A DNA stretch of 64,000 nt, from contig CAXSDR010000001.1 in assembly GCA_964236445.1 (NCBI GenBank), forward strand, positions 1 through 64,000. Reading direction: 5' to 3'. Each line of letters starts with the position of its first letter. Within the stretch, counting starts at the first letter, position 1. A program made the translations under genes and the position numbers. Of this stretch, positions 16,764 to 25,003 are shown in pieces. This stretch comes from CAXSDR01 sp964236445 (GTDB lineage Bacteria > Actinomycetota > Actinomycetes > Motilibacterales > Motilibacteraceae). The notes beneath the pieces are model-generated. The model did not search any database. It was not told the DNA's origin and saw nothing but the letters and a program-made list of their open reading frames with translations.

Positions 16764-17399
16764 GTGCAGGCACGCTGGTCGCTCGTCGTTCCGGTCAAGC
16801 CGCTCTCGCTCGCCAAGACACGGCTCGGCGGCCCCGGGGGCTTCGCCGCTGACGTACGCGTGGAGCTGGCGCTCTGTTTTGCCCTGGACACCGTGGAAGC
16901 GGCCCTTGCCAGCGAGCTGGTCGATCAGGTGCTCGTGGTCACCAGGGACCCGCGCGCGGCCGTCGCGCTGCGCGGGGTGGGAGCCACGATCGTGACCGAT
17001 GACACGGCCGGCCTCAATGCCGCCATCGCTCTGGGAATCGCTTCGGCGCCCGAGGGCCCCGTAGGAGCCCTCTGCGGCGATCTGGCCGCACTGCGACCCG
17101 GCGAGCTCACGGAGGTGCTCGCGACCGCTCAGAGCCACACCAGAGCCGTTCTGGGCGACCGTCACGCGGTGGGGACGACGCTGCTCACGGCGCTCGGCCG
17201 GTCGAGCGTGCTCCCGGCCTTCGGGGGCCCCTCCCTGCAGGCACATGTCCGAACCGGTGCCACCGAGCTGGTCACCCGGAACGTGTCGTCGGTGCGCTGC
17301 GATATCGACACGGTCGCCGACCTCGCTGCCGCGGGCACCCTCGGCCTCCGGCGCTTCACGAACGTGTTCGTCCGCAACCGACACGAGCCGGGCCCGTAG
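16764..17399 (+). CDS. cofC: 2-phospho-L-lactate guanylyltransferase (F420 biosynthesis)
   Basis: A 211-residue nucleotidyltransferase-fold protein. WSLVVPVKPLSLAKTRLGG is the N-terminal GTP-binding signature of CofC, and TDDTAGLNAAIALGIAS and ALCGDLAALRPGEL are the other conserved blocks. It couples GTP to a phospholactate-type or phosphoenolpyruvate substrate early in making deazaflavin F420. No other F420 genes lie in the window. Either GTG 16761 or 16764 may start it; GGCAGGA at 16749-16755 favours 16764. Its stop codon lies inside a strong terminator hairpin. Confidence 0.9.
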   Translation: MQARWSLVVPVKPLSLAKTRLGGPGGFAADVRVELALCFALDTVEAALASELVDQVLVVTRDPRAAVALRGVGATIVTDDTAGLNAAIALGIASAPEGPVGALCGDLAALRPGELTEVLATAQSHTRAVLGDRHAVGTTLLTALGRSSVLPAFGGPSLQAHVRTGATELVTRNVSSVRCDIDTVADLAAAGTLGLRRFTNVFVRNRHEPGP

Positions 17400-17411
17400 G
17401 CCCGGCTCGTG
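17382..17411. terminator. Perfect 13-bp hairpin overlapping the cofC stop codon
   Basis: CACGAGCCGGGCC and its exact reverse complement flank the four-base loop CGTA, and the cofC stop TAG (17397-17399) straddles the loop and second arm. There is no U run, but the GC-rich stem between two convergent genes suggests a shared, orientation-independent transcription end or mRNA-stabilising structure. Confidence 0.75.
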
Positions 17412-17445
17412 CACGACGCGGTGGAGCAACCCGACGCTCGAAGCG

Positions 17446-18042
17446 TCAGGCCTTCTTGGCGGCACGCTTGGCAGGCGCCTTCGCCGCGATGGTCTTCGCC
17501 GCCGTGCTCTTGCTCGTCGCGCGGGAGGACTTGGTCGCCAGCGTCTTCGCCGCGGCGCTCTTGGTCGTGGTCGCAGACTTGCTGGCTGCTGCCTTCGTCG
17601 GCGTGGTCTTCGTCGCGGCACTCTTGCTTGCTGTCGCCGCCCTGCGAGTCGACGCAGCCTTGGTGGCTGACGTCTTGGCGGCTCGCGTGGTCGTGGAGGC
17701 AGCCGTGCGGGTCGCACGTGCCGGTGCCGCCTTCGTCGCTGCTGCAGTGGCACGTGGCAGCTTCTTGCTGCCGTTGACGACTGCCTTCAGCTCGGTGCCG
17801 GGCTTGAACTTCGGCACCGACGTCTTCTTGACCTTGACGCTCGCGCCTGTTGCTGGGTTTCGTGCCGTGCGCGCGGCCCGCTCGACCCGCTCGAACGAAC
17901 CGAAGCCCGTGATGACGACCTTCTCGCCCTTGACCAGCTGGCGCTGGATGACATCGATGAGCGACTCGAGTGCATGCTGCGCCTGGCGCTTGTTGCCCTC
18001 GAAGCGCCCGGCCAGCTCCTCGATCAGCTGAGCTCTGTTCAC
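17446..18042 (-). CDS. hupB: HU-family DNA-binding protein with long Lys/Ala-rich tail
   Basis: A 198-residue nucleoid protein. Residues 1-90 are a standard HU domain: MNRAQLIEELAGRFEGNKRQ, VITGFGSFERVER and the DNA-intercalating arm ARNPATG. The remaining roughly 105 residues are Ala, Lys, Thr and Ser with repeated A-A-K/T-K segments ending APAKRAAKKA, like the histone-H1-like tail of mycobacterial HupB. The tail is expected to be disordered and to bind DNA nonspecifically. It is convergent with cofC. Confidence 0.96.
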   Translation of the reverse strand: MNRAQLIEELAGRFEGNKRQAQHALESLIDVIQRQLVKGEKVVITGFGSFERVERAARTARNPATGASVKVKKTSVPKFKPGTELKAVVNGSKKLPRATAAATKAAPARATRTAASTTTRAAKTSATKAASTRRAATASKSAATKTTPTKAAASKSATTTKSAAAKTLATKSSRATSKSTAAKTIAAKAPAKRAAKKA

Positions 18043-18093
18043 GACTGTTCTCCCGGGGACACAGGTCGAGCTCGTGCTCGACGTACAAGCCCG

Positions 18094-18122
18094 AAGGTAG
18101 AACGCCGATGACCAGGAAACAA
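18094..18122 (-). promoter_or_regulatory. Candidate promoter for hupB
   Basis: On the minus strand TTGTTT (18122-18117) and TACCTT (18099-18094) are separated by 17 bases, 52 bp before the hupB start codon. It is a reasonable sigma-70-type match in a locally AT-richer stretch, but no direct evidence supports it. Confidence 0.45.
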
Positions 18123-18169
18123 CGACCTCGTCGGCGTTTTGCCCTCAAATACAAAGGAACTCGGGAAAA

Positions 18170-18991
18170 TCAGGCCGAGCGGCGCCACGCGAGCACGTCC
18201 AGGCGCACATATTCCTGGTCGAAGCTGCCATCAGAACGCCGGAGGCGGTCGAGGCACACTGCCTGTGCCTCGCGCGAGAAGGCCTCGGCCTGCGACAGCT
18301 CCATGTCGCGCACATAGCCGATGATGATCTGTGATCGCAGCCAGGTCAGGAACGACGGAGCATCAGGAAACGCGCGCAGCTGGCGCGTGAGGCGCACCCA
18401 GCCTGCCGAGCCGGTGTCGACGTCTGCCTCGTCGAGCAGCGGGACATAGTCCTCGACGGTGGGAAAGGTCCAGGGCGCCAGCCCGCCGTAGCGAGCGGCC
18501 ACGGGGTCGAGAACCTCGCGCACAGCGGCAATCTGACCGCTGCCGCCGAGATCGAGGCGCAGCGCGCCACCCGGCCGAAGCAGCGACGACATGCTGCGCA
18601 GGATGCGCGCGTGATCAGCAAAGGGCACCCACTGCAGCACGGCGACGCTGAGCACGACGTCGAAAGGGCCCTGCACGAGCTGGGCGATGTCTTGCGCGCG
18701 CCCCTCGACAAGAGTCAGGCCGGACGTCGCGTGTCGACGTGCAGCCTGCAGCTGCGACGGGTCGGGCTCCACGCCGACGACCTCTCCGGTTGCCGCATCA
18801 GCTGAGACAACAGCAGCGATATGGGCCGTCAGCTCTCCGCTCCCGCAGCCGACGTCGAGAACCCGCATGCCCGGCCGGATCCTGAGCGGCGCGAGGACGT
18901 AGTCGTCATAGGCACGATGGTGCGCAGCACCGACCGCATAGGTGGCACCGTCCCAGTGGACGGAGCCCGCTCCGCCCGTCGTGCCGCTCAC
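18170..18991 (-). CDS. Class I SAM-dependent methyltransferase
   Basis: This 273-residue enzyme has motif I MRVLDVGCGSGELTAHIAA, an acidic motif II GEVVGVEPDPSQL and the post-core LSVAVLQWVPFADHARIL, the layout of trans-aconitate methyltransferase-like (Methyltransf_11/25) proteins. The C-terminal part (RAFPDAPSFLTWLRSQIIIG) also resembles that group. Substrate is not determinable. Its start overlaps the leuD stop by 4 bp, so it is probably expressed with leuCD, though a metabolic link to leucine synthesis is not obvious. Confidence 0.88.
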   Translation of the reverse strand: MSGTTGGAGSVHWDGATYAVGAAHHRAYDDYVLAPLRIRPGMRVLDVGCGSGELTAHIAAVVSADAATGEVVGVEPDPSQLQAARRHATSGLTLVEGRAQDIAQLVQGPFDVVLSVAVLQWVPFADHARILRSMSSLLRPGGALRLDLGGSGQIAAVREVLDPVAARYGGLAPWTFPTVEDYVPLLDEADVDTGSAGWVRLTRQLRAFPDAPSFLTWLRSQIIIGYVRDMELSQAEAFSREAQAVCLDRLRRSDGSFDQEYVRLDVLAWRRSA

Positions 18992-19584
18992 CGGACGGGC
19001 AGGGTCGCGGGCAGCCAGGACGGGCGCCTGCTCTCGAACGCGGTGACGAGTGCCTCCTGCCGCAGCGTGAGGTCGATGTCATCGAGACCTTCGAGCAGAC
19101 GCCAGCGCCCGTAGTCGTCGACCTGGAACTGCGCGGCCAGTTCCCCAGCGCGTACCTCACGCGACACGAGGTCCACGGTGATCTGGGTGCTCGGATCAGC
19201 TTCGACCATGTCCCACAGGGACTCGATGACCGACTGGTCGAGCTGGGCTGCGAGCACACCCGTCTTCAGCGAGTTGCCACGGAAGATGTCCGCGAACCGG
19301 GCGGAGAGCACGACGCGGAAACCCGCGTCCTGCAGGGCCCAGACGGCATGCTCACGAGAGCTGCCCGTGCCGAAGTCCGGTCCGGCGACGAGGATCGTCG
19401 CTGCGCCGAACTCGGGCCTGTTGTAGACGAAGTCGGGATCCTTGCGCCACGCGGCGAAGAGGGCGTCCTCGAAGCCAGTGCGCGTCACGCGCTTGAGGTA
19501 GACCGCGGGGATGATCTGGTCGGTGTCCACGTTGCTTCGGCGCAGCGGCAGTGCGGTGCCGGTGTGTGTGGTGAAGGCGCGCAT
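18988..19584 (-). CDS. leuD: 3-isopropylmalate dehydratase small subunit
   Basis: A 198-residue protein of standard LeuD length. NVDTDQIIPAVYLKRV near the N-terminus and GPDFGTGSSREHAVWAL are the family hallmarks, the latter forming part of the active site with the large subunit. AAAGGA lies 8 bases before ATG 19584; longer open extensions cross into leuC and are rejected. It lies 20 bp downstream of leuC. Together they isomerise 2- to 3-isopropylmalate in leucine synthesis. Confidence 0.97.
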   Translation of the reverse strand: MRAFTTHTGTALPLRRSNVDTDQIIPAVYLKRVTRTGFEDALFAAWRKDPDFVYNRPEFGAATILVAGPDFGTGSSREHAVWALQDAGFRVVLSARFADIFRGNSLKTGVLAAQLDQSVIESLWDMVEADPSTQITVDLVSREVRAGELAAQFQVDDYGRWRLLEGLDDIDLTLRQEALVTAFESRRPSWLPATLPVR

Positions 19585-19604
19585 CGTCGGGTTCCTTTGC
19601 GGTC

Positions 19605-21002
19605 TCAGAGGTCGGCTGGAGAGGCCAGGCGGCCTACAACGGCGGTGGCGGCGGCAACAGGCGGCGACACGAGGTGGGTACGCCCGCCGGGGCCCTGCCG
19701 CCCCTCGAAGTTGCGGTTGCTCGTGGAGGCGCTGCGTTCCTGCGGCGCGAGCTTGTCGGGGTTCATGGCGAGGCACATCGAGCAGCCGGCTCCGCGCCAC
19801 TCGGCACCAGCGGCCGTGAACACCGCGTCGAGCCCTTCGTCGACAGCCTGCAGACCGACCTGCACAGAGCCGGGGACGACCAGCATGCGCACGCCCTTCG
19901 CGACCCTGCGGCCACGGAGGACGTCTGCGGCGGCACGAAGGTCCTCGATGCGCCCGTTCGTGCACGACCCGAGGAACACGGTGTCGACCGCGATGTCACG
20001 AAGCGGGGTTCCTGCGGTCAGACCCATGTAGTGCAGTGCACGTTCGGCGGCCGATCGCTCCTGCTCGTCGACGTAGGACGCAGGGTCGGGCACCGATGCA
20101 GACAACGGCAACCCCTGCCCAGGGTTGGTCCCCCACGTCACGAAGGGAGCCAGCTCACCCGCATCGATGACGACCTCCGCATCGAACGCGGCATCCTCGT
20201 CTGTCACGAGCGCCTGCCACGCCTGCACCGCGAGGTCCCAGTCAGCACCTTGTGGCGCGTTGGGTCGGCCCCGCAGATAGGCGAACGTCGTTTCGTCGGG
20301 CCCGATCATCCCGGCACGCGCGCCCGCCTCGATCGACATGTTGCAGATCGTCATGCGACCTTCCATCGACAAGCCGCGAAGTGCCTCGCCGCGGTATTCG
20401 AGGACGTAGCCCTGACCTCCGCCGGTGCCGATGCGGGCGATGACGGCGAGGACGACGTCCTTGGCCGTCACGTCGGGCGGCAGCTCGCCGTCGATCGTGA
20501 TCGCCATCGTCTTGAACGGCTTGAGCGGCAATGTCTGCGTCGCCAGGACGTGCTCGACCTCGCTCGTGCCGATGCCGAAGGCGAGGGCCCCGAACGCTCC
20601 GTGGGTGCTGGTGTGACTGTCACCGCAGACGACGGTCATGCCGGGCTGCGTCAGACCGAGCTGCGGGCCGATCACGTGCACGATGCCCTGGCCGGCGTCA
20701 CCCATGGGGTGCAACCGGACCCCGAACTCGGCGCAGTTGCTGCGCAAGGTGTCGACCTGGATGCGGCTGATCGGGTCGGCGATGGGCAGCAGCAGATCAG
20801 TGGTCGGGACGTTGTGGTCCTCGGTCGCGATGGTGAGGTCCGGGCGGCGTACGCGACGGCCCGCGAGCCGAAGACCCTCGAACGCCTGTGGGCTCGTGAC
20901 CTCGTGCACCAGGTGGAGGTCGATGTAGAGGAGGTCGGGCTCCCCTTCGGCACGGCGCACGACATGCGCGTCCCAGACCTTCTCGGCGAGCGTGCGACCC
21001 AT
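19605..21002 (-). CDS. leuC: 3-isopropylmalate dehydratase large subunit
   Basis: A 465-residue aconitase-fold enzyme. MGRTLAEKVWDAHVV at ATG 21002 follows AAGGAG and is the conserved start. The [4Fe-4S] ligands are the Cys in VFLGSCTNGRIEDL and the two in GCSMCLAMNPD. VCGDSHTSTHGAFGALAFG and NRNFEGRQG are further signatures. It is divergent from the IclR regulator, with a palindrome between them. Confidence 0.97.
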   Translation of the reverse strand: MGRTLAEKVWDAHVVRRAEGEPDLLYIDLHLVHEVTSPQAFEGLRLAGRRVRRPDLTIATEDHNVPTTDLLLPIADPISRIQVDTLRSNCAEFGVRLHPMGDAGQGIVHVIGPQLGLTQPGMTVVCGDSHTSTHGAFGALAFGIGTSEVEHVLATQTLPLKPFKTMAITIDGELPPDVTAKDVVLAVIARIGTGGGQGYVLEYRGEALRGLSMEGRMTICNMSIEAGARAGMIGPDETTFAYLRGRPNAPQGADWDLAVQAWQALVTDEDAAFDAEVVIDAGELAPFVTWGTNPGQGLPLSASVPDPASYVDEQERSAAERALHYMGLTAGTPLRDIAVDTVFLGSCTNGRIEDLRAAADVLRGRRVAKGVRMLVVPGSVQVGLQAVDEGLDAVFTAAGAEWRGAGCSMCLAMNPDKLAPQERSASTSNRNFEGRQGPGGRTHLVSPPVAAATAVVGRLASPADL

Positions 21003-21041
21003 CTCGGCACTCCTTGCGTCTGACTGGGGTGGTCTGCCTTG

Positions 21042-21060
21042 CATCTCAGATGCTGAGATG
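21042..21060. promoter_or_regulatory. Palindrome between leuC and the IclR gene, candidate operator
   Basis: CATCTCAG and its exact complement CTGAGATG are separated by ATG, in the 71-bp divergent gap. NdgR/LtbR-type IclR proteins are known to control leuCD from this position in other actinobacteria, so this 8-3-8 inverted repeat is the best candidate for both autoregulation and leuCD control. Confidence 0.6.
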
Positions 21061-21073
21061 GCAGTCTTGCTTC

Positions 21074-21787
21074 GTGGACAACTCTAGCGGAGTCGGCGTT
21101 CTTGACAAGGCCGCCGTCGTCCTGGGGGCGCTGGAGAGCGGTCCGCTCACGCTCGCGGGCCTCGTGTCCAGCACAGGTCTCGCCCGACCCACCGCCCACC
21201 GGTTGGCCGTCGCCCTGGAGCACCACCGGCTTGTCGGGCGTGACCTGCAGGGCCGGTTCGTGCTCGGGCCGCGACTCGTCGAGCTCGCCGCGGCCGCCGG
21301 TGAGGACCGGCTGCTCGCGGCAGCGTCTCCCGTCCTGCTGCACCTGCGCGACACGACCGGGGAGAGCGCGCAGCTCTACCGGCGCCAGGGAGACAGCCGC
21401 GTCTGCGTCGCCGTGGCGGAACGGCCCTACGGTCTGCGCGACACGATTCCCGTAGGTTCCGCCCTGACGATGCTGGCGGGCTCAGCCGCGCAGGTGCTGC
21501 TGGCGTGGGAAGACGCCGAGCGCATCCATCGCGGCCTGCGCGGGGCCCGGTTCACCGCGACGGCGCTCGCGGCGGTCCGTCGACGAGGCTGGGCCCAGAG
21601 CGTCGGGGAGCGAGAGCTCGGCGTGGCCTCGGTGTCGGCCCCGGTGCGCGGCCCCGGCAGCAAGGTCGTCGCCGCTGTCGGCATCTCGGGGCCCGTGGAG
21701 CGGCTGTCCCGCCAGCCCGGCCGTTCACACGCCGCCGCTGTCACCCAGGCGGCGACCCGGCTCAGCGAAGCCCTTCGCCGGTCCTGA
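21074..21787 (+). CDS. ndgR: IclR-family transcriptional regulator (NdgR/LtbR-like)
   Basis: A 237-residue regulator. Residues 8-65 form the winged helix (LDKAAVVLGALESGPLTLAG, then SSTGLARPTAHRLAVALE), and the rest is the IclR effector domain (LRDTIPVGSALTMLAGSAAQ, GVASVSAPVRGPGSKVVAAV). Position, divergent from leuCD, is the hallmark of NdgR/LtbR, which responds to amino-acid status. The GTG at 21074 gives the conserved length; an earlier start would run through the operator. The symbol is by synteny and family, not by experiment. Confidence 0.88.
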   Translation: MDNSSGVGVLDKAAVVLGALESGPLTLAGLVSSTGLARPTAHRLAVALEHHRLVGRDLQGRFVLGPRLVELAAAAGEDRLLAAASPVLLHLRDTTGESAQLYRRQGDSRVCVAVAERPYGLRDTIPVGSALTMLAGSAAQVLLAWEDAERIHRGLRGARFTATALAAVRRRGWAQSVGERELGVASVSAPVRGPGSKVVAAVGISGPVERLSRQPGRSHAAAVTQAATRLSEALRRS

Positions 21788-21805
21788 GCGCCCTATCCTG
21801 GCGAC

Positions 21806-22330
21806 GTGTCCGACCCGAGCCTGGTGAGCCGCAACCGTGAGCAGCAGCGTGAGCTCTACGGTGAGACGCTCGACGACATCGTGGTGCGGGTCTCCTCCAC
21901 CCTCGGCATCACGCAGGGCCGGCTCGCCGAAGCCCTGGGCCTCTCCCCCGCGATGCTGTCGCAGCTGCGCGGCGGCCAACGCGTGAAGATCGGCAATCCC
22001 GCGGTGCTCGACCGGCTCCGGGTCCTCGACGAGGCGTCGTCGTCACGGCCCCAGGGCGAGCACCTCGACGAGCTTCTGCATTCGGTCCGCGAACGCACCG
22101 GTTTCCACACCCGCACGATGGCGGACACACCGAGCAGCACCGATGCACGCCACGTCGTACGCGCGATCCAGGGCCTCCTGCGCGCCGTGGCACCCGCCGA
22201 GGAGCTGTTGGCTGCCGCGGCGTCGATCGACGCCCGGCACCCGGAGCTCGCAGAGCTGCTGCGCGTGTTCGGCGCCGGCCGCACCGACACGGCGCTGGCG
22301 CACTACGAGCGCCTTGCGCCGATGGGCTGA
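21806..22330 (+). CDS. XRE-type helix-turn-helix protein upstream of a Ser/Thr kinase
   Basis: A 174-residue protein starting at GTG 21806. Residues 20-75 hold a cro/C1-like HTH (ITQGRLAEALGLSPAMLSQL, then RGGQRVKIGNPAVLDRL). The C-terminal half (VVRAIQGLLRAVAPAEELLA, ELAELLRVFGAGRTDTALAH) is helical and has no family I recognise. It ends 2 bp before the kinase gene, so the two are very likely one operon and the regulator may be a kinase substrate; that is inference. Confidence 0.82.
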   Translation: MSDPSLVSRNREQQRELYGETLDDIVVRVSSTLGITQGRLAEALGLSPAMLSQLRGGQRVKIGNPAVLDRLRVLDEASSSRPQGEHLDELLHSVRERTGFHTRTMADTPSSTDARHVVRAIQGLLRAVAPAEELLAAAASIDARHPELAELLRVFGAGRTDTALAHYERLAPMG

Positions 22331-22332
22331 TC

Positions 22333-23654
22333 GTGACGGAGCTTTTCGCCGGGCGCTATGAGCTGGTCGAGCTCATCGGTGAAGGTGGCATGGGCCTTCG
22401 TGGCGCGTGTGGGACGCCAAGGAACGCGTGTTCCGTGCCGGCAAGGTGCTTCGCGCCTCCGACGCCACCTCTTTGCTGCGCTTCGTGCGCGAGCTCGGCT
22501 ACCGCATCCACCACCCGAACGTGCTGGCACCGTTGGGTTGGGTCGGCGAGGACGACAAGGTCATGTTCACCATGGATCTCGTCCGCGGCGGCTCCGTCGC
22601 CTCGCTGCTCGGCGACTACGGTGCGCTTCCTCCTGCGTGGGTTGCGGTGCTGCTCGACCAGTTGCTCGACGGGCTCGGCGCCGTCCATGCCGCAGGACTG
22701 GTGCACCGCGACGTCAAGCCGGCAAATCTGCTGCTCGAGCCCACCGGACCGCACCGCCCGCACCTGCTGCTGAGCGACTTCGGCATCGCGGCACCGGTCG
22801 ACGGGCCGCGGTTCACCAGTGTCTCGATCGTGCTGGGAACGCTGGGCTATCTCGCCCCGGAGCAGCTGCGCGGCGCCGTGCCCGACCCTCGCCAGGACCT
22901 CTATGCCGCGGGCGCGGTCGCCGTCGAGATGTTGACGGGAGGCCTGACCGCTCTGCCTGCAGGACAAAGACCGCCGACCGGCGTCCCCCTCAGGCTCTGG
23001 GAGGTCGTACGCCGACTGGTCGCGGTGGAACCGGCCCAACGGTGGGCCACGGCGAACGCGGCCCGGGAAGCGCTTGCCGCCACCGGTTGTCTGCCGGCGC
23101 AGGGCGAGCAGCCCGATGATGAGGGCCGCGACATCGAGGTGCTCGAGCACGTCCCCGCCCAGCACGCTTTCCCGACCGCAGCGGCAGGAGATCTCCACGT
23201 GCCCCGGCAGACGGCGCTTTCCGGCGCAGACGCGCCGACCACGGTCCAGAGCAGTGACCCTGCCACTGTGGCCGGCTTCCCGGCCGCTGTTGGCGACCCG
23301 CCGACCCGTGCGATGGTTCCGGAGCGCACGCGGGTGCTGCAGCCTTCTGCTGCGCCCCTCGCCCGGCGCGAGCGCTCGCACGAAGCCGCGTCGCACCGGG
23401 CGGCGATTCTCGCTGCCGCGGCGTGCGTCGTCACAGGCATCGTCGTCATGGCCCTCGGGCTGCGCCATGCGCCGGCCGGTCCCAAGACGCCTTCCGTGCC
23501 GCCTGCAACGTCGAGCACCAACGTGCTGCAGGTGAGCAAGGGAGACGCGTGCACGTGGGCCGACCAGCTGACGGCGGCGAGGACGAAGCAGAAGGTCCCC
23601 ATGACGTGCACCCCCGCAGAAGACGGCAGCTTCTCGTGGCAACGCACGCCTTGA
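22333..23654 (+). pseudogene. Membrane-anchored Ser/Thr protein kinase, one frameshift in the glycine loop
   Basis: Reading GTG 22333 gives ELFAGRYELVELIGEGGMG, the kinase glycine loop; one base is missing near 22398, after which the protein continues in another frame as WRVWDAKERVFRAGKVL (Lys of subdomain II) to 23654, about 440 residues in all. The catalytic loop is LVHRDVKPANLL, then DFG and GTLGYLAPEQL. A single membrane span (ILAAAACVVTGIVVMALGL) follows a linker of about 130 residues, leaving 63 extracytoplasmic residues with two Cys. It is a Hanks-type receptor kinase. The single lesion may be a sequencing error; if real, the kinase is dead. Confidence 0.85.
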
Positions 23655-23667
23655 CCCACGACGGCGG

Positions 23668-24954
23668 TCAGCCGGCGGCGACGCCTGGCTTCTTGCGCGT
23701 CAGCACGAAGATCAGGCTGAACCCACCGAGGAACAGCAGCAGGGCTCCCGCGACCAGCAGCTTCGCGGACGGTCCCGTCGTGTCCTTCGCGGCGGACGCG
23801 TCCGCGAGCACCACATCGGCGGACACGGCTTTCGTATATCGCGGGGCGGCGGACTTCGCGCCTGTCAGCTTCACCGAGAGCCGCAGCGGTGCCTGCCATT
23901 CCTTGCCGTTCTTCTCGGCCACGATCTCGAAGTAGTAGTAGCCGTCGATCGACACAGGACCTACGTCAGCCGCGGAGTTCTCGCGGTTGCGATATCTCAC
24001 CGGCGGCAGGGCAGACCGCAGGACTGCGGCAGTCGTGAAGTTGTAGGTGACGTTCTTGCCGATGCTGCTGGCAGCGTTCTCGTGCACGCGCACCGGAGCC
24101 CAGTCAGGGGCGAATGCCCGCATGCCGATCGTTGCAGAACCGGCATCGCCGCTCGGAGCAATGGTGGCGGTGAGCGCCGGGGCCTGACCTTCGTCAGCAC
24201 GTACGCGGTAGAACACCGCCTCACCACCGGAGATCGTGTCGGTGTAGCTCTGCCCGGAGGCCAGGCTCGGCGCGGTGAAGAACGAGCTTCCGCCCGTGAC
24301 TGCAGGCCCTCCGTCAACTGCCTCGGAAGCCGCGGCGCGCACCTGCATCGCGTCTTCGACCCGTGGCAGCAGAGCGTCGAAGTTGGTGACAGCCGGCTCC
24401 TCGAGGACGGCCAGGGCGAACTTCGTCACGCCCGCCTTCGGTGCTGAGCCCGCCGAGGAGTCGGATCCACGAGTGACGGTCAGCAGGAGCGAGGTCGCGG
24501 CGTCGCACGGCGGGGAGGCCTGCGGTGACTTCTGCCGTGCGCTGACCGTGAGGACCTCCACGACGTCGGAGAAGAAGCTGTCCCGGCCCTCACCGCAGGT
24601 CGCGCCGTCCGGCGTCGTGAGCGTCACGGTGAAGCCGTCGACCGACGAGGCGCTGTCGAGCGGGACGTTGGGTCGGGCGGCCACCGTGACGTGCAGGGTG
24701 CTGCCCGCCGACTTCTTGACGTCGTAGAAGCGCTGATCCTGGTCGGCACCGATCTCGTCGGCGTACTGCCCGGCCTTGATGGGCGTTGCGGTGCCGGCGG
24801 ACGTGGCACCCCTGACCGGCGTGCCGGAGATGCTGAACGTGCGAGGTGTCGTCACGTCAGCGCCTGTGGCAGCGCAGGCGGCGGGAGCCCCGACGCCGAC
24901 GACAGCGAGAGCTGTCATCCCGGTCACGGCTGCGCTGATGAAGGCTCGCATCAT
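23668..24954 (-). CDS. Secreted, C-terminally membrane-anchored surface protein (paralogue of the next gene)
   Basis: A 428-residue protein with a signal peptide (MMRAFISAAVTGMTALAVV, Ala-rich cleavage region), a long extracytoplasmic part and one C-terminal span (KLLVAGALLLFLGGFSLIFV) ending in RKK. The extracytoplasmic part aligns with the C-terminal two thirds of the neighbouring VWA protein: both share AGQY-x-D-x-IG-x-DQDQRFY, RPNVPLD, QKSPQASP-x-CDAA and LPPVRYRNRE. I know no named function. AGGAG precedes ATG 24954. Its 3' end lies 13 bp from the convergent kinase gene. Confidence 0.85.
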   Translation of the reverse strand: MMRAFISAAVTGMTALAVVGVGAPAACAATGADVTTPRTFSISGTPVRGATSAGTATPIKAGQYADEIGADQDQRFYDVKKSAGSTLHVTVAARPNVPLDSASSVDGFTVTLTTPDGATCGEGRDSFFSDVVEVLTVSARQKSPQASPPCDAATSLLLTVTRGSDSSAGSAPKAGVTKFALAVLEEPAVTNFDALLPRVEDAMQVRAAASEAVDGGPAVTGGSSFFTAPSLASGQSYTDTISGGEAVFYRVRADEGQAPALTATIAPSGDAGSATIGMRAFAPDWAPVRVHENAASSIGKNVTYNFTTAAVLRSALPPVRYRNRENSAADVGPVSIDGYYYFEIVAEKNGKEWQAPLRLSVKLTGAKSAAPRYTKAVSADVVLADASAAKDTTGPSAKLLVAGALLLFLGGFSLIFVLTRKKPGVAAG

Positions 24955-25003
24955 CGGGTGTGCTCCTGTGCGACGGATCGGATGATGGTGGTGGTGCACG
25001 GGG

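Noticed and set aside
16620..17753. Very long upstream extension of the acyltransferase frame on the minus strand
   Set aside because: It is Arg/Pro-rich, antisense to cofC and into hupB, and typical of open frames in high-GC DNA.
18108..18314. Small basic protein starting MTRKQRPRRRFALKYKG on the plus strand
   Set aside because: It lacks a ribosome site, overlaps the hupB promoter and the methyltransferase gene, and its later residues look like antisense translation.
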